Shown: positions 21,217 to 28,797 of the stretch, one piece after another
Position numbering within the stretch: the first letter of the stretch is position 1
Layout: each line of letters begins with the position of its first letter
DNA from: Anaerolineales bacterium
Lineage (GTDB): Bacteria > Chloroflexota > Anaerolineae > Anaerolineales > Villigracilaceae
Assembly: GCA_016932715.1 (NCBI GenBank)
Contig: JAFGCG010000056.1
Location: 1-33,769 of the forward strand
Direction of reading: 5' to 3'
DNA length: 33,769 bases
The notes under the pieces: model-generated
Told to the model about the DNA's origin: nothing
What the model saw: the letters and a program-made list of their open reading frames with translations, nothing else
Database searches by the model: none
Made by a program: the position numbers and the translations under genes

Positions 21217-21846
21217 TCATAACACTTGCTGCCCATGGGCGTCGAAGACATTGATCTCTGCCTGCGCCGATGGGCTGTCGGGGTATTCGGTGTCGAGCAA
21301 TCCCCAGACCATCGAATCACTCCAGCCGTCGAGGAAAGGCGTTTTCGCGCGCAGCGTGCCTTCATGACTGAAGCCAAGTTTGCGCGGGATGGCGGCAGAT
21401 GCCAGGTTGGCAGGGTCGCAATGAATTTCGATCCGGTGAATACGAATGAGCTCGAAGGCAACTTTGACCAAGGCTGCCGTGGATTCGGTGGTGAGTCCCC
21501 GGTTAATAAAGTCTTTGTGAATCCAGTAACCGATTTCCAGTTCGTTTTCTCCCAGACGAGTGTGCAAGCCTGTTCCACCCAGTTGCCTGGTATTCTCCGG
21601 GTTGAAGATGCCATAAACAAAATCCTGACCTAGATCGAACATGCCGCGAAACCTTTTGAGGCGCCGCACTTTTTCTTCGATCGGTTCGGGTTCGGCATAT
21701 GCCCAGGGCATCCACGGGCGCAAGTATTCCACGTTTTCGGTGATGGTCTCCGCTAATAGCGGGGTGTCAGAGGGGTTGTAACAGCGCACCAGGAGGCGCT
21801 TCGTTTCAATGCGATAGGCGGGGTTTGAAAATTCCGGTCGGTTCAT
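21217..21846 (-). CDS. GNAT-family N-acetyltransferase (RimJ/RimL-like)
   Basis: This 209-residue acetyltransferase has the N-terminal IETKRLLVRCYNPSD, then LGGTGLHTRLGENELEIGYW, FINRGLTTESTAALVKVA with the acetyl-CoA binding region, and the C-terminal PANLASAAIPRKLGFSHEG. These are typical of RimJ/RimL-like enzymes that acetylate protein N-termini or small amines. The start ATG 21846 overlaps the AAA-ATPase stop by ATGA. Its own TGA stop now lies inside the duplication made by the inserted element at 21073-21215. Confidence 0.9.
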   Translation of the reverse strand: MNRPEFSNPAYRIETKRLLVRCYNPSDTPLLAETITENVEYLRPWMPWAYAEPEPIEEKVRRLKRFRGMFDLGQDFVYGIFNPENTRQLGGTGLHTRLGENELEIGYWIHKDFINRGLTTESTAALVKVAFELIRIHRIEIHCDPANLASAAIPRKLGFSHEGTLRAKTPFLDGWSDSMVWGLLDTEYPDSPSAQAEINVFDAHGQQVL

Positions 21847-23078
21847 TTTTTCTTTGCCCCTCGCTTGATGCGCTTCTTCAATCGACTTCTTCTGCCAAAC
21901 CTGCTGAGCAGTGAGTTCAATTCTGTTTCTTCGAGCAATTGGTTCTGGAGATATTTGCTCATGAACTGCGAGCGCCGCAGACGCAATGCCATGGGCGCGA
22001 CAGCCTTCAAATCGTCCATGGTCACCTGATCGCGCCCGTCTGCCGCGGCATAGGCACGCGCCGACTCGAACCAGGTGATCTCGGCGCGCAGGGAGTCGAT
22101 CCCCATTCTCTGGACCAGCTCGATGGCGGGATTGGCAATCTCGTCGGGAATGACCACATTGGGGATCTGCTCGCGCGCGCTGCGAATTTCGGAGGCGGCC
22201 GCTTCCATCTCCGCCGAGAACTGTCCCGTCATCTGACGCGGATTCGCCAGATAGGCCTGGACTCTGCGATACGCTTCGAGACGCTCGGTCGCGTTTTCCA
22301 GTCCGTGCACGATGACGCGCAAGCCGAAGCGATCCAAAATCTGCGGGCGCAGCCTGCCCTCTTCGGGATTCATCGAGCCGATCAGCACAAAGCGCGCCCG
22401 GTAGGTCGCGGCAATGGGACCGCGCCGCACGGTGTAGGAGCCCTGTGCGGCGGCGTCGAGGATCGAATCGATGATGTCATCGCTCAGCAGGTTGATCTCA
22501 TCGATGTAGAGCAGGTTGCGATCGGCCTGCGCCAGGATCCCGCGGCGGACGCGCATCCGTTCGTGTGCCGCGGCGCGCTCGTCGATCCCGCCCACCACAT
22601 CCTCGATCTTCGCGTTGAGCGGCAGCTCGATCAGGCGGACGCGATCGGGCGCGGTCAGCGGCTGACCCTCACCATACTTCTTCGCGCAGTCCGGGCAGAC
22701 CGCCTCGATCCCACCCGCCTCGATGTCTTCGGGCAGACATCCATAGAAGCAGGTGCTGCGTTCGACCTGTGGCAGCAGATCCAGCAGGCTGCGGACCGCG
22801 GTGGTCTTGGCAGTGCCGCGCGGACCGATGAGCAGAATCCCGCCAATGTTTGGGTTGATCAATCCGAGCAGCAACGCCAGCTTCATCTCCTGCTGGCCGA
22901 CAATCGCAAGGAACGGGAAGGGTAATGCCTCCGTGAGGAGGCCTTCCTCCGGTGTGAGCGGTGGCAGCGACTTTCCCGCGACAAAGTCCACCAGTTCGCG
23001 CAGATTGCGGAACGAGTGCGCGAGGCGTTCTTTCGGTTCGGACGTTTCTTCAGGCTGGGTGGGTTCGGGTTCGGTCAT
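21843..23078 (-). CDS. Magnesium-chelatase subunit I-like AAA+ ATPase
   Basis: This 411-residue AAA+ ATPase resembles ChlI/BchI. Walker A is GPRGTAKT near residue 90 and Walker B is LLYIDEINLL near 198. The sensor/arginine region QILDRFGLRVIVHG and the lid region ITWFESARAYAAADGRDQVT follow. A Cys-rich insertion (CFYGC and later VCPDC) lies between Walker A and B, as in some BchI-type proteins. No D or H chelatase subunit or other tetrapyrrole gene is seen here, so it may act with a von Willebrand-domain partner elsewhere or as a MoxR-like chaperone. ATG 23078 is the likely start; it is the first gene of the operon. Confidence 0.88.
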   Translation of the reverse strand: MTEPEPTQPEETSEPKERLAHSFRNLRELVDFVAGKSLPPLTPEEGLLTEALPFPFLAIVGQQEMKLALLLGLINPNIGGILLIGPRGTAKTTAVRSLLDLLPQVERSTCFYGCLPEDIEAGGIEAVCPDCAKKYGEGQPLTAPDRVRLIELPLNAKIEDVVGGIDERAAAHERMRVRRGILAQADRNLLYIDEINLLSDDIIDSILDAAAQGSYTVRRGPIAATYRARFVLIGSMNPEEGRLRPQILDRFGLRVIVHGLENATERLEAYRRVQAYLANPRQMTGQFSAEMEAAASEIRSAREQIPNVVIPDEIANPAIELVQRMGIDSLRAEITWFESARAYAAADGRDQVTMDDLKAVAPMALRLRRSQFMSKYLQNQLLEETELNSLLSRFGRRSRLKKRIKRGAKKK

Positions 23079-23086
23079 GGTGTTAT

Positions 23087-23189
23087 ATGTCGTTGCGAGG
23101 AAGTGGCGCTGGAGGCGCCACGACCGAAGCAATCTCCCAATTACGAGGAGATTGCTTCGTCGTCGCTACGCTCCTCCTCGCAACGACAT
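23087..23189. repeat. 103-bp palindromic element, perfect 14-bp ends
   Basis: ATGTCGTTGCGAGG at 23087-23100 pairs perfectly with 23176-23189. Inner arms GAAGCAATCTCC and GGAGATTGCTTC, plus a nested GTGGCGC...GCGCCAC hairpin at about 23103-23120, add further pairing. It resembles the widespread GTCGTTGCGAGG dispersed repeats. It fills the gap between the thioesterase end and the AAA-ATPase start and therefore may contain or displace that operon's promoter. Confidence 0.9.
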
Positions 23190-23196
23190 CCTTGTA

Positions 23197-23688
23197 CTAT
23201 TTATGTTTCAATCTTCGCTGCTGGCGCTCCTGTGCGCGCTGCATCGTCTGCCTGTCTTCTTCCGTCTCAGCCAGCAGCGCCGGGACGGACGTGGGCCTGC
23301 CCTCCTCGTCCAGCGCCACATAGACAAGGTACGCGGTGTTGGTGTGGGTCTGCTCGCCGGTAATGGGATTTTCCGCCAGCACCTCTACGGTTACTTCCAT
23401 GGAGGTCTGTCCGGTATATGTCACTTCGGCGTTGAGGATCACCAGGTCGCCAATTTTGATTGGCTGACGGAAGCTCATCGAATCAATGGCAACGGTCACG
23501 GCTTTGCGTTGCGCGTGGCGCATGGAAGCCAGCGCGCCGGCTTCGTCCACCAGCTTCATGATCCAGCCGCCATGGACATTGCCGAGCAGGTTGGCATGTT
23601 CGGGGTGCATCAATTGCGAAATGGTGATGCGCGAGGCGCTGATGGGTTTGGGGGCAAGGGGTTCTGTCATAGCAGGATATCCTGCCAT
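23197..23688 (-). CDS. Acyl-CoA thioesterase (hotdog fold, YciA/ACOT type)
   Basis: This 163-residue hotdog thioesterase contains QLMHPEHANLLGNVHGGWIM, with the HGG motif at the start of the long helix and the catalytic acid in KLVDEAGA. It also has AVTVAIDSMSFRQPIKIGD and ITGEQTHTNTAYLVYVALD. It should hydrolyse acyl-CoA to free acid and CoA. The start is either ATG 23688 or ATG 23670 (MTEPLAPKP); an AGGA element lies before the second. The C-terminus is a basic, glutamine-rich helix. It lies upstream of the AAA-ATPase operon on the same strand. Confidence 0.92.
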   Translation of the reverse strand: MAGYPAMTEPLAPKPISASRITISQLMHPEHANLLGNVHGGWIMKLVDEAGALASMRHAQRKAVTVAIDSMSFRQPIKIGDLVILNAEVTYTGQTSMEVTVEVLAENPITGEQTHTNTAYLVYVALDEEGRPTSVPALLAETEEDRQTMQRAQERQQRRLKHK

Positions 23689-23767
23689 GAGTTTACCATC
23701 TCAGCAGGAGCCTTGCGAAGGTTTCTCCAATTGCTTTTGCCTGCAGCCCAGCCTCCGCAAGTCTGAA

Positions 23768-24142
23768 TTAATCCATGTCTTCGCGCAGTTCGCCGCTATC
23801 CATGGTGTGCAGTCGCTCCGGTTCCTCGAGCAGGACGTCCACAAAGCTGTGGGTGAGATCGCTCATCATGGGCGCCAGTGGGATGGTTGCCGGCGTAGTC
23901 AGACGCCCGGGAGGCGGTGACACCTTCAGGCGTGGCCGGGCCGCATCATCCACCCGCGGGCGGATGATGCGCGGGTCGTTCGTCAGCGATCCGACGTAGT
24001 TTCCAAGCACCGAATAGACTTCCCGCTGAGGGGTGACCCAGCCGACCCATTCCCCGCTGCGATTGAAAAGATAAGGAAAAACCAAAAATGCTTCTGCTTC
24101 ACCACGTGAGTTGTAGATTGGAATGATACGATGTCCTGACAT
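23768..24142 (-). CDS. Small beta-rich protein with a 4-fold beta-flower-like repeat
   Basis: This 124-residue protein is not firmly recognised. Its first 60 residues contain repeated short strands with a turn (PIYNSRGEAEAFLVFPYLFN, SGEWVGWVTPQREVYSV, LGNYVGSL) resembling the 4-fold beta flower domain of uncharacterised bacterial proteins. The second half is a Pro-rich linker (RPRLKVSPPPGRLTTP) and a helical tail. ATG 24142 has AGAGG upstream. No enzymatic motif is seen. It lies between the GtrA and thioesterase genes on the same strand. Confidence 0.6.
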   Translation of the reverse strand: MSGHRIIPIYNSRGEAEAFLVFPYLFNRSGEWVGWVTPQREVYSVLGNYVGSLTNDPRIIRPRVDDAARPRLKVSPPPGRLTTPATIPLAPMMSDLTHSFVDVLLEEPERLHTMDSGELREDMD

Positions 24143-24229
24143 AGATATGCCTCTGTTGTTTTGCGCTTTGACGTCCACCTCCCCTACGACATGGCTTCGC
24201 CAGTCAGGGTCCGTGCCCGTTCGGCGCGT

Positions 24230-24682
24230 TCAATCTATATCATTATACGTCCAATAGCGGTTAATGAAAAAGTTCCAGATCATTACAATTCCGATGGCAA
24301 GCCCCAGGGTCGCGTTTTTGGCGAGGATTTCGGCAGAGGCTTGCGATAAATGGACCAGGCCTTCGAACGCACGTGCCATGGGAGGTTCGACGAAGTGCAG
24401 GATCGGGATGCGAAAAGCGATGCCGATCAGGTTGACCAGAAAGAACATGCTCAACTGGTGCAGAAAGTGACGTGAACGCGAATCGGGGTACGTCCAAAAT
24501 CGATTCAGCAGGAAATTACTCAGGATCGCGCAAATCAATGAGATCGTTCCGGCATAGACCAGACGCATATTGAAGATGTGCGTAAGGAGATTCATGATCA
24601 GGATATCGACTGCCGAGCCAATTGCGCCGACCACTGCAAACTTCAAAAACCGGACTCGTTCTTTGTTTTCGGTCAGGATCAT
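24230..24682 (-). CDS. GtrA-family membrane protein
   Basis: This 150-residue protein has four transmembrane helices and the GtrA signature: [20 protein letters not shown] at the start, [15 protein letters not shown] in the middle, and [13 protein letters not shown] at the end. GtrA proteins are thought to move polyprenyl-linked sugars across the membrane for polysaccharide or O-antigen modification. ATG 24682 overlaps the stop of the epimerase by ATGA, so the two are translationally coupled. This fits nucleotide-sugar production next to sugar transfer. Confidence 0.92.
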   Translation of the reverse strand: MILTENKERVRFLKFAVVGAIGSAVDILIMNLLTHIFNMRLVYAGTISLICAILSNFLLNRFWTYPDSRSRHFLHQLSMFFLVNLIGIAFRIPILHFVEPPMARAFEGLVHLSQASAEILAKNATLGLAIGIVMIWNFFINRYWTYNDID

Positions 24683-25638
24683 GGAATTCCCAGTTTTTGC
24701 TTGAAATATGGAATCGTCTTGCGAATGCCCTCTGCCAGAGAGATCTCTGGCTCCCAGCCAAGGATCTGACGGGCGCGCGTGATGTCGGGCTGGCGCTGCT
24801 GCGGGTCGCGGACGCTGCGAGCGTCTTTGACGAATGTGATACCCCCCTGGTTGCCTACAATCTGGTTGATGGTCTCGGCAAATTGCAGGATCGACATTTC
24901 TGTTTGGTTTCCGATATTGACCGGGAGATGCTCATTGGAATGGAGTAATTTAATAATGCCGGTGACCAAATCGTCCACATAGCAGAACGAACGCGTCTGG
25001 CTGCCGTCGCCATAGACAGTGAGCGGCTGGCCCAGCAAAGCCTGTTTCAGCAGGTTGGGCAGGGCGCGGCCGTCCTCCAGGTCCATGCGGGGACCGTAGG
25101 TATTGAAGATCCGCACGATACGCGTGGCGACGTCATGAGCGCGGTGATAAGCCATGGTCAGCGATTCGGCAAAACGTTTTGCCTCATCGTACACCGCGCG
25201 CGGTCCCACCGGGTCCACATTGCCTGCATAGCTTTCCGTCTGCGGGTGGACCAGCGGGTCGCCGTAGATTTCGCTGGTGGAAGCCAGCAGGAAACGCGCC
25301 CTGTTGCTGCGCGCCAGGCCGAGACAATTGTGTGTCCCGAGCGCGCCGGCCTTCATGGTTTGGATGGGCAGATTGAAATATCCGGATGGTGATTGAGGAT
25401 TTGGGCTGGCTGGCGAAGCAAAGTGTAGGACAGCCTCCACCTTGCCGGCGATGAAGATGTAATTGGACACATCATGCTTGCGAAAGGAGAATTTCTCATT
25501 TCCCAGCAGGTGAGCAATGTTTTCGCGATTGCCTGTGACGAAATTGTCCAGGCCGATGACCTCATGTCCCTCGGCAAGCAGGCGGTCACATAAGTGCGAG
25601 CCAAGGAATCCCGCGGCTCCGGTGATCAAAATACGCAT
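24679..25638 (-). CDS. UDP-glucuronate decarboxylase-like SDR epimerase
   Basis: This 319-residue extended SDR has the NAD-binding [10 protein letters not shown] at residues about 8-17. The catalytic region is [11 protein letters not shown] followed by YDEAK (YxxxK), then [13 protein letters not shown] and [12 protein letters not shown]. The HFASPASP segment and the overall pattern match UDP-glucuronate decarboxylase (UXS), which makes UDP-xylose. UDP-glucose or UDP-galactose epimerase activity is the alternative. ATG 25638 is chosen because upstream residues to 25698 translate the palindromic repeat region. It is followed by GtrA in the same operon. Confidence 0.9.
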   Translation of the reverse strand: MRILITGAAGFLGSHLCDRLLAEGHEVIGLDNFVTGNRENIAHLLGNEKFSFRKHDVSNYIFIAGKVEAVLHFASPASPNPQSPSGYFNLPIQTMKAGALGTHNCLGLARSNRARFLLASTSEIYGDPLVHPQTESYAGNVDPVGPRAVYDEAKRFAESLTMAYHRAHDVATRIVRIFNTYGPRMDLEDGRALPNLLKQALLGQPLTVYGDGSQTRSFCYVDDLVTGIIKLLHSNEHLPVNIGNQTEMSILQFAETINQIVGNQGGITFVKDARSVRDPQQRQPDITRARQILGWEPEISLAEGIRKTIPYFKQKLGIP

Positions 25639-25667
25639 TTGATTTCCTCTTTTTATTCGCGCGGAAC

Positions 25668-25710
25668 GCGCTTCGACTTCGTGGCGCTTTGGCGCCACTC
25701 CGCTCAGCGC
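25668..25710. repeat. TTCGAC...GCTCAG palindrome with inner GTGGCGC hairpin
   Basis: Ends GCGCT and AGCGC pair. Inside, GTGGCGC pairs with GCGCCAC at 25681-25698. It is a longer member of the family at 36-58 and 3150-3183. It sits between the propeller lipoprotein end and the epimerase start. Confidence 0.8.
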
Positions 25711-25731
25711 GATGGCTCGGCGCGAGGATAT

Positions 25732-27339
25732 TCATTCCCAATCGATGTTCGTGACGAGGCCGTCGCCGGTCACCTGATACGCCTCGCCGTTCCCGCTATC
25801 CACCAGCCAGAGATTCCCCTGATAGACGATGGCGATGAAGTCGCCGGACTGCCCCTCGATGGGATCCGGAGCCCAGGCCGGGGTCTGCGGCTCGAGGCCC
25901 GGCGCGTCGCTCGCCGGGAAAAGGGTCCGGCGGTTCGATCCGTCTCGATCCATGACGACGAGGCGATAGCGGCTGGTTTCACTCTGTGAGGGAAAGATCG
26001 CCTGCAAATACGCGACCTGATATTGCCGTTCCCGCGAACTCGATTGCAGCGAGGAGACAGATGGATAGGCGAACATGCCAGTCTGCTGGGCGATCTGCAC
26101 GGTGGCGTTGTTCTCGAATGAGGTGGCACTGATGTCAAAGAACGGCGAGTCTTCCTCGCTGACCAGGCTCGGCGGCGGTGCATGTGAAATAAAGTAAAGA
26201 GTCTTTCCATCTGCGCCCCAGGCCAGGGAGGGCAGCCAGGCCCAGTCGCTGTGGGTGTTGAGCGGCGTGATGTCCAGCAGCGGCTTGAGGTATTTTCCAT
26301 CCAGGTCCACCAAACCGATCCCGTCCGGACGCGCATAGGCAAGACGTCCCTCCGGGGAGAAGGCAAAGGTCATACCCCACCAGCCGTATACGCCTCCGCT
26401 GCTGGCGTCCAGGATCTTCCTTTTTTCGCCGGTGGTAATGCTATAGCGGTTCAGGTCATTATTCGCCTGCCAGCCCGGCGCGGTCGCGCGCGGTTCGACC
26501 GTGGAAAATGCAATCGAGTTCGTGCCCGGGATCCAATCGGCAAAATGGACGACGTTCACGATGCCTGTGCTGAAGGGCTTGCTGCCAGGTTCCGCCCGTA
26601 CCGCCCACAGGGTATTGATCTCTTTGTCGGCCGGTTTCGTTGATTTGCGCGTGAAGATCAGATATCTTCCATTGGGCGCAAGATTGAAGATCCGCCCATC
26701 GAGGTCGCCGGTGGTGACCAGCGCGGTGCGGTTCGCCGTCGACGTATCGATGAGCCAGGCATTGCCTCCAGCCAGGTACGCCAGTTTACCGGGGATGGGC
26801 AGGGGCGCGAAGGAAGATTGCGCGCCGACCATCATGATCTCCGGGACTGCCTCCTGGTGGATCACCGATTTCACAACACTCTTGCTGATCTCGACATTGT
26901 CTTCCAGCACGCGCCGATAGGTCAACTCCTCTTTCCCGTTGACGCCGGCCTGCACCAGTCGCGTTTCCCCTTCCGGCAGGGACTCGTTGCGGATGACCTG
27001 TCTCTCGAATGGGATGATCTTTTCCTCGGTCTCGAACACCTCTTTGACGCGGATCAAGGTAATGGAGTTGCCATCGCCAAGGACCGTATAGGGAGGCGGC
27101 TCGAGGCGGTCTGACGTCCCAACCGTGATGCCGGCCGACTGAAGTGCCTGTGTCACCGTGCTGCCAGCCGGGACGGTGAGGCTGCGCGTCGCGCCGTCAG
27201 CCGTGATGCTGATGGTAATGTCCGCGCTCGTTACCTGGGGGGAACGGCAACTGACCAGCAGGGATACTGCCAGGAAAGCGGTGAGCAGGCTTGCCCTGAG
27301 CGGGGTCGAAGGGAATCGGCTGAGATGGAGGCGTTGCAT
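25732..27339 (-). CDS. Lipoprotein with DUF348/G5-like N-terminus and beta-propeller domain
   Basis: This 535-residue exported lipoprotein has a lipobox-type LLVSC near residue 31. An N-terminal ubiquitin-like/DUF348 segment follows (ITADGATRSLTVPAGSTVTQ), then a G5-like stretch (EEKIIPFERQVIRNESLPEG). The remainder is a TolB-like six-bladed propeller (NLAPNGRYLIFTRKS, TFAFSPEGRLAYARPDG, SLAWGADGKTLYFISH). Such DUF348/G5 modules often bind cell-wall sugars. ATG 27339 is preferred to TTG 27348. The signal sequence contains FPSTPLRASL, encoded by a dispersed repeat at 27294-27313. Confidence 0.85.
   Translation of the reverse strand: MQRLHLSRFPSTPLRASLLTAFLAVSLLVSCRSPQVTSADITISITADGATRSLTVPAGSTVTQALQSAGITVGTSDRLEPPPYTVLGDGNSITLIRVKEVFETEEKIIPFERQVIRNESLPEGETRLVQAGVNGKEELTYRRVLEDNVEISKSVVKSVIHQEAVPEIMMVGAQSSFAPLPIPGKLAYLAGGNAWLIDTSTANRTALVTTGDLDGRIFNLAPNGRYLIFTRKSTKPADKEINTLWAVRAEPGSKPFSTGIVNVVHFADWIPGTNSIAFSTVEPRATAPGWQANNDLNRYSITTGEKRKILDASSGGVYGWWGMTFAFSPEGRLAYARPDGIGLVDLDGKYLKPLLDITPLNTHSDWAWLPSLAWGADGKTLYFISHAPPPSLVSEEDSPFFDISATSFENNATVQIAQQTGMFAYPSVSSLQSSSRERQYQVAYLQAIFPSQSETSRYRLVVMDRDGSNRRTLFPASDAPGLEPQTPAWAPDPIEGQSGDFIAIVYQGNLWLVDSGNGEAYQVTGDGLVTNIDWE
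27294..27313 (-). repeat. CCCTTCGAC...GCTCAGGG hairpin within a signal-peptide coding region
   Basis: The 20-bp minus-strand block CCCTTCGACCCCGCTCAGGG has pairing ends CCCT/AGGG. It belongs to the same family as 36-58, whose ends are CACT/AGTG. The change on both sides keeps the stem paired. It encodes STPLRA near the start of the lipoprotein. Confidence 0.7.
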
Positions 27340-27348
27340 AGTCTTCAA

Positions 27349-27377
27349 TGCGCTTTGCTCTGTATCCGCTCAGCGCA
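27349..27377. repeat. TGCGCT...CCGCTCAGCGCA palindrome
   Basis: TGCGCT at 27349-27354 pairs with AGCGCA at 27372-27377. The CCGCTCAG core links it to the family at 36-58 and 25668-25710. It is in the 63-bp gap between the two lipoprotein genes. Confidence 0.7.
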
Positions 27378-27402
27378 AATAATCCGATGTATAATCCGTG
27401 CG

Positions 27403-27996
27403 CTATCTGACGCGACCGGTAATGGTCATTATGCCATTCGCGATGGAAATGCTTTCGATCCGCAAGCCGGTTGCGACCGGACCCAGTGAACCGGTGTAGG
27501 CTTCTTTGACCATGGCGGTAATGGCATCCTTTAGTCCCTCCGGGGCAGGAAAGGGGCCGAAGTCGGCGGATAGGATCTCGATCAGCGGTTGACCGTCGGC
27601 ATCCACCCCGACCTGCACAATGATGCCGATGTTCGCAGCAAAAATGCCTTGCTGGGTCTTGCCATAGATCTGCATCTGTCCATCGCGCAAATAGACCTGC
27701 GGGTCCGTGATCAACGGCTTTTTGTCTTCCTGCTGCAGGCTCGGGTCGGTCCGCATGCGGGCAGCCAGGTAGGATGTGATCTGTGGTTCGGTCAGGTTTA
27801 TCGTAACCACACCGGTCTGTGCACCTGCTTCGAACGCTCGTTTGAGTTCCTCTTTGATGCTTTCCGCCGCCTCCGCGGAAACAGGGATCGGCGGAAGGCT
27901 GGAGTAATCAGGTCCACCGACGAAAATAGTACACGCCAGCGAGGTGAGCACGAGCATGAGTAGAAAAATTGGTAAAGCAAGCTTTTTTTTGTACAT
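27403..27996 (-). CDS. Lipoprotein of unknown function
   Basis: This 197-residue lipoprotein has a basic start MYKKK, a hydrophobic core and lipobox LTSLAC at about residue 22. The mature part alternates helix and strand: SIKEELKRAFEAGAQTG, TINLTEPQITSYLAARM, IYGKTQQGIFAANIGIIVQV, and a C-terminal LRIESISIANGIMTITGRV. This resembles DUF2993/LmeA-like lipid-binding proteins, but the assignment is loose. It lies upstream of the propeller lipoprotein on the same strand, so the two may be one unit. The ribosome binding site is weak. Confidence 0.75.
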   Translation of the reverse strand: MYKKKLALPIFLLMLVLTSLACTIFVGGPDYSSLPPIPVSAEAAESIKEELKRAFEAGAQTGVVTINLTEPQITSYLAARMRTDPSLQQEDKKPLITDPQVYLRDGQMQIYGKTQQGIFAANIGIIVQVGVDADGQPLIEILSADFGPFPAPEGLKDAITAMVKEAYTGSLGPVATGLRIESISIANGIMTITGRVR

Positions 27997-28024
27997 GAGT
28001 TGTCATCCGTATTTCGTACTGTCT

Positions 28025-28076
28025 AATTCGTAAATCGATAATCGTAAATCGTCAATCCTCAATCGTAAATCGTTAA
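28025..28076. repeat. Intergenic AATCGTAAATCGTC repeat cluster
   Basis: At least five irregular AATCG-type units lie in the divergent gap between the lipoprotein and ScpB. They are the same family as 13771-13804 and 348-386. They lie immediately upstream of both start codons and so could overlap promoters. Confidence 0.75.
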
Positions 28077-28092
28077 GCGGAGCAATTATAGC

Positions 28093-28674
28093 ATGAGCGA
28101 CTCTCCACCTCTCCCGCCGGAAAATCACGAAATTGAAATGCCACTCTCCGTAAAATTGGAGGCGTTGTTGTTCGTCGCGGCGGAACCGGTCGCGACCGCG
28201 CAACTGGCAGAAGCGCTGGATGTAGCCCCCTCGGTGGTCGAGCGTGGACTTCACGAACTGGATGCCGCTCTCGCGACCCGCGGCTTGCGTCTGCAGCGAC
28301 ACGCGGGGCGCTGCCAATTGACGACCGCGCCGCAGCTCGCCGAGTTGATCGAGCGTTTTCTGGGCCTCGAAGCGACCACCCATCTCAGCCGCGCCGCCCT
28401 CGAAACCCTGGCGATCATCGCGTATCAACAGCCGGTCACGCGCCCGCAGATCGACGCCATCCGCGGCGTCAATAGCGACAGCATGCTGAAGAGCCTGTTG
28501 AACAAGGGCCTGATCCTGGAATCGGGCCGCTCCGATGGACCCGGTCGGCCGTTCCTGTATTCCACCACTCCGGAATTTTTACAGCACTTTGGCTTGAACT
28601 CGATCCTTGAAATGCCTCCGCTCGTGAAGCCCGAGGAGGAAGGGGAGAGTCACGATGAGATGTTGAAGGGGTAG
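28093..28674 (+). CDS. scpB: Segregation and condensation protein B (ScpB)
   Basis: This 193-residue protein is a winged-helix subunit of the SMC-ScpA-ScpB condensin that compacts and segregates the chromosome. Conserved segments are SVKLEALLFVAAEPVATAQL near residue 18, LSRAALETLAIIAYQQPVTR near 98 (the family hallmark), IDAIRGVNSDSMLKSLLNKG near 118, and GRPFLYSTTPEFLQHFGL near 150. The C-terminal tail is short and acidic. A CGGAG ribosome binding site precedes ATG 28093. ScpA is not in the window. Confidence 0.95.
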   Translation: MSDSPPLPPENHEIEMPLSVKLEALLFVAAEPVATAQLAEALDVAPSVVERGLHELDAALATRGLRLQRHAGRCQLTTAPQLAELIERFLGLEATTHLSRAALETLAIIAYQQPVTRPQIDAIRGVNSDSMLKSLLNKGLILESGRSDGPGRPFLYSTTPEFLQHFGLNSILEMPPLVKPEEEGESHDEMLKG

Positions 28675-28797
28675 TTTTAGTAATGCGTCAAAATGGCTGC
28701 CAGCCGATGCCCTTCGACTTCCATTTCCAGACATTTATCCATGCTATGCCTCAATGTGTATAGGCGTTGACCGATCGTCTCAGGTGATGACCTGTTG

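Noticed and set aside
28025..28076. Possible CRISPR-like array of AATCGT units
   Set aside because: The units are only about 7-14 bp, irregular, and without unique spacers; no cas genes are present.
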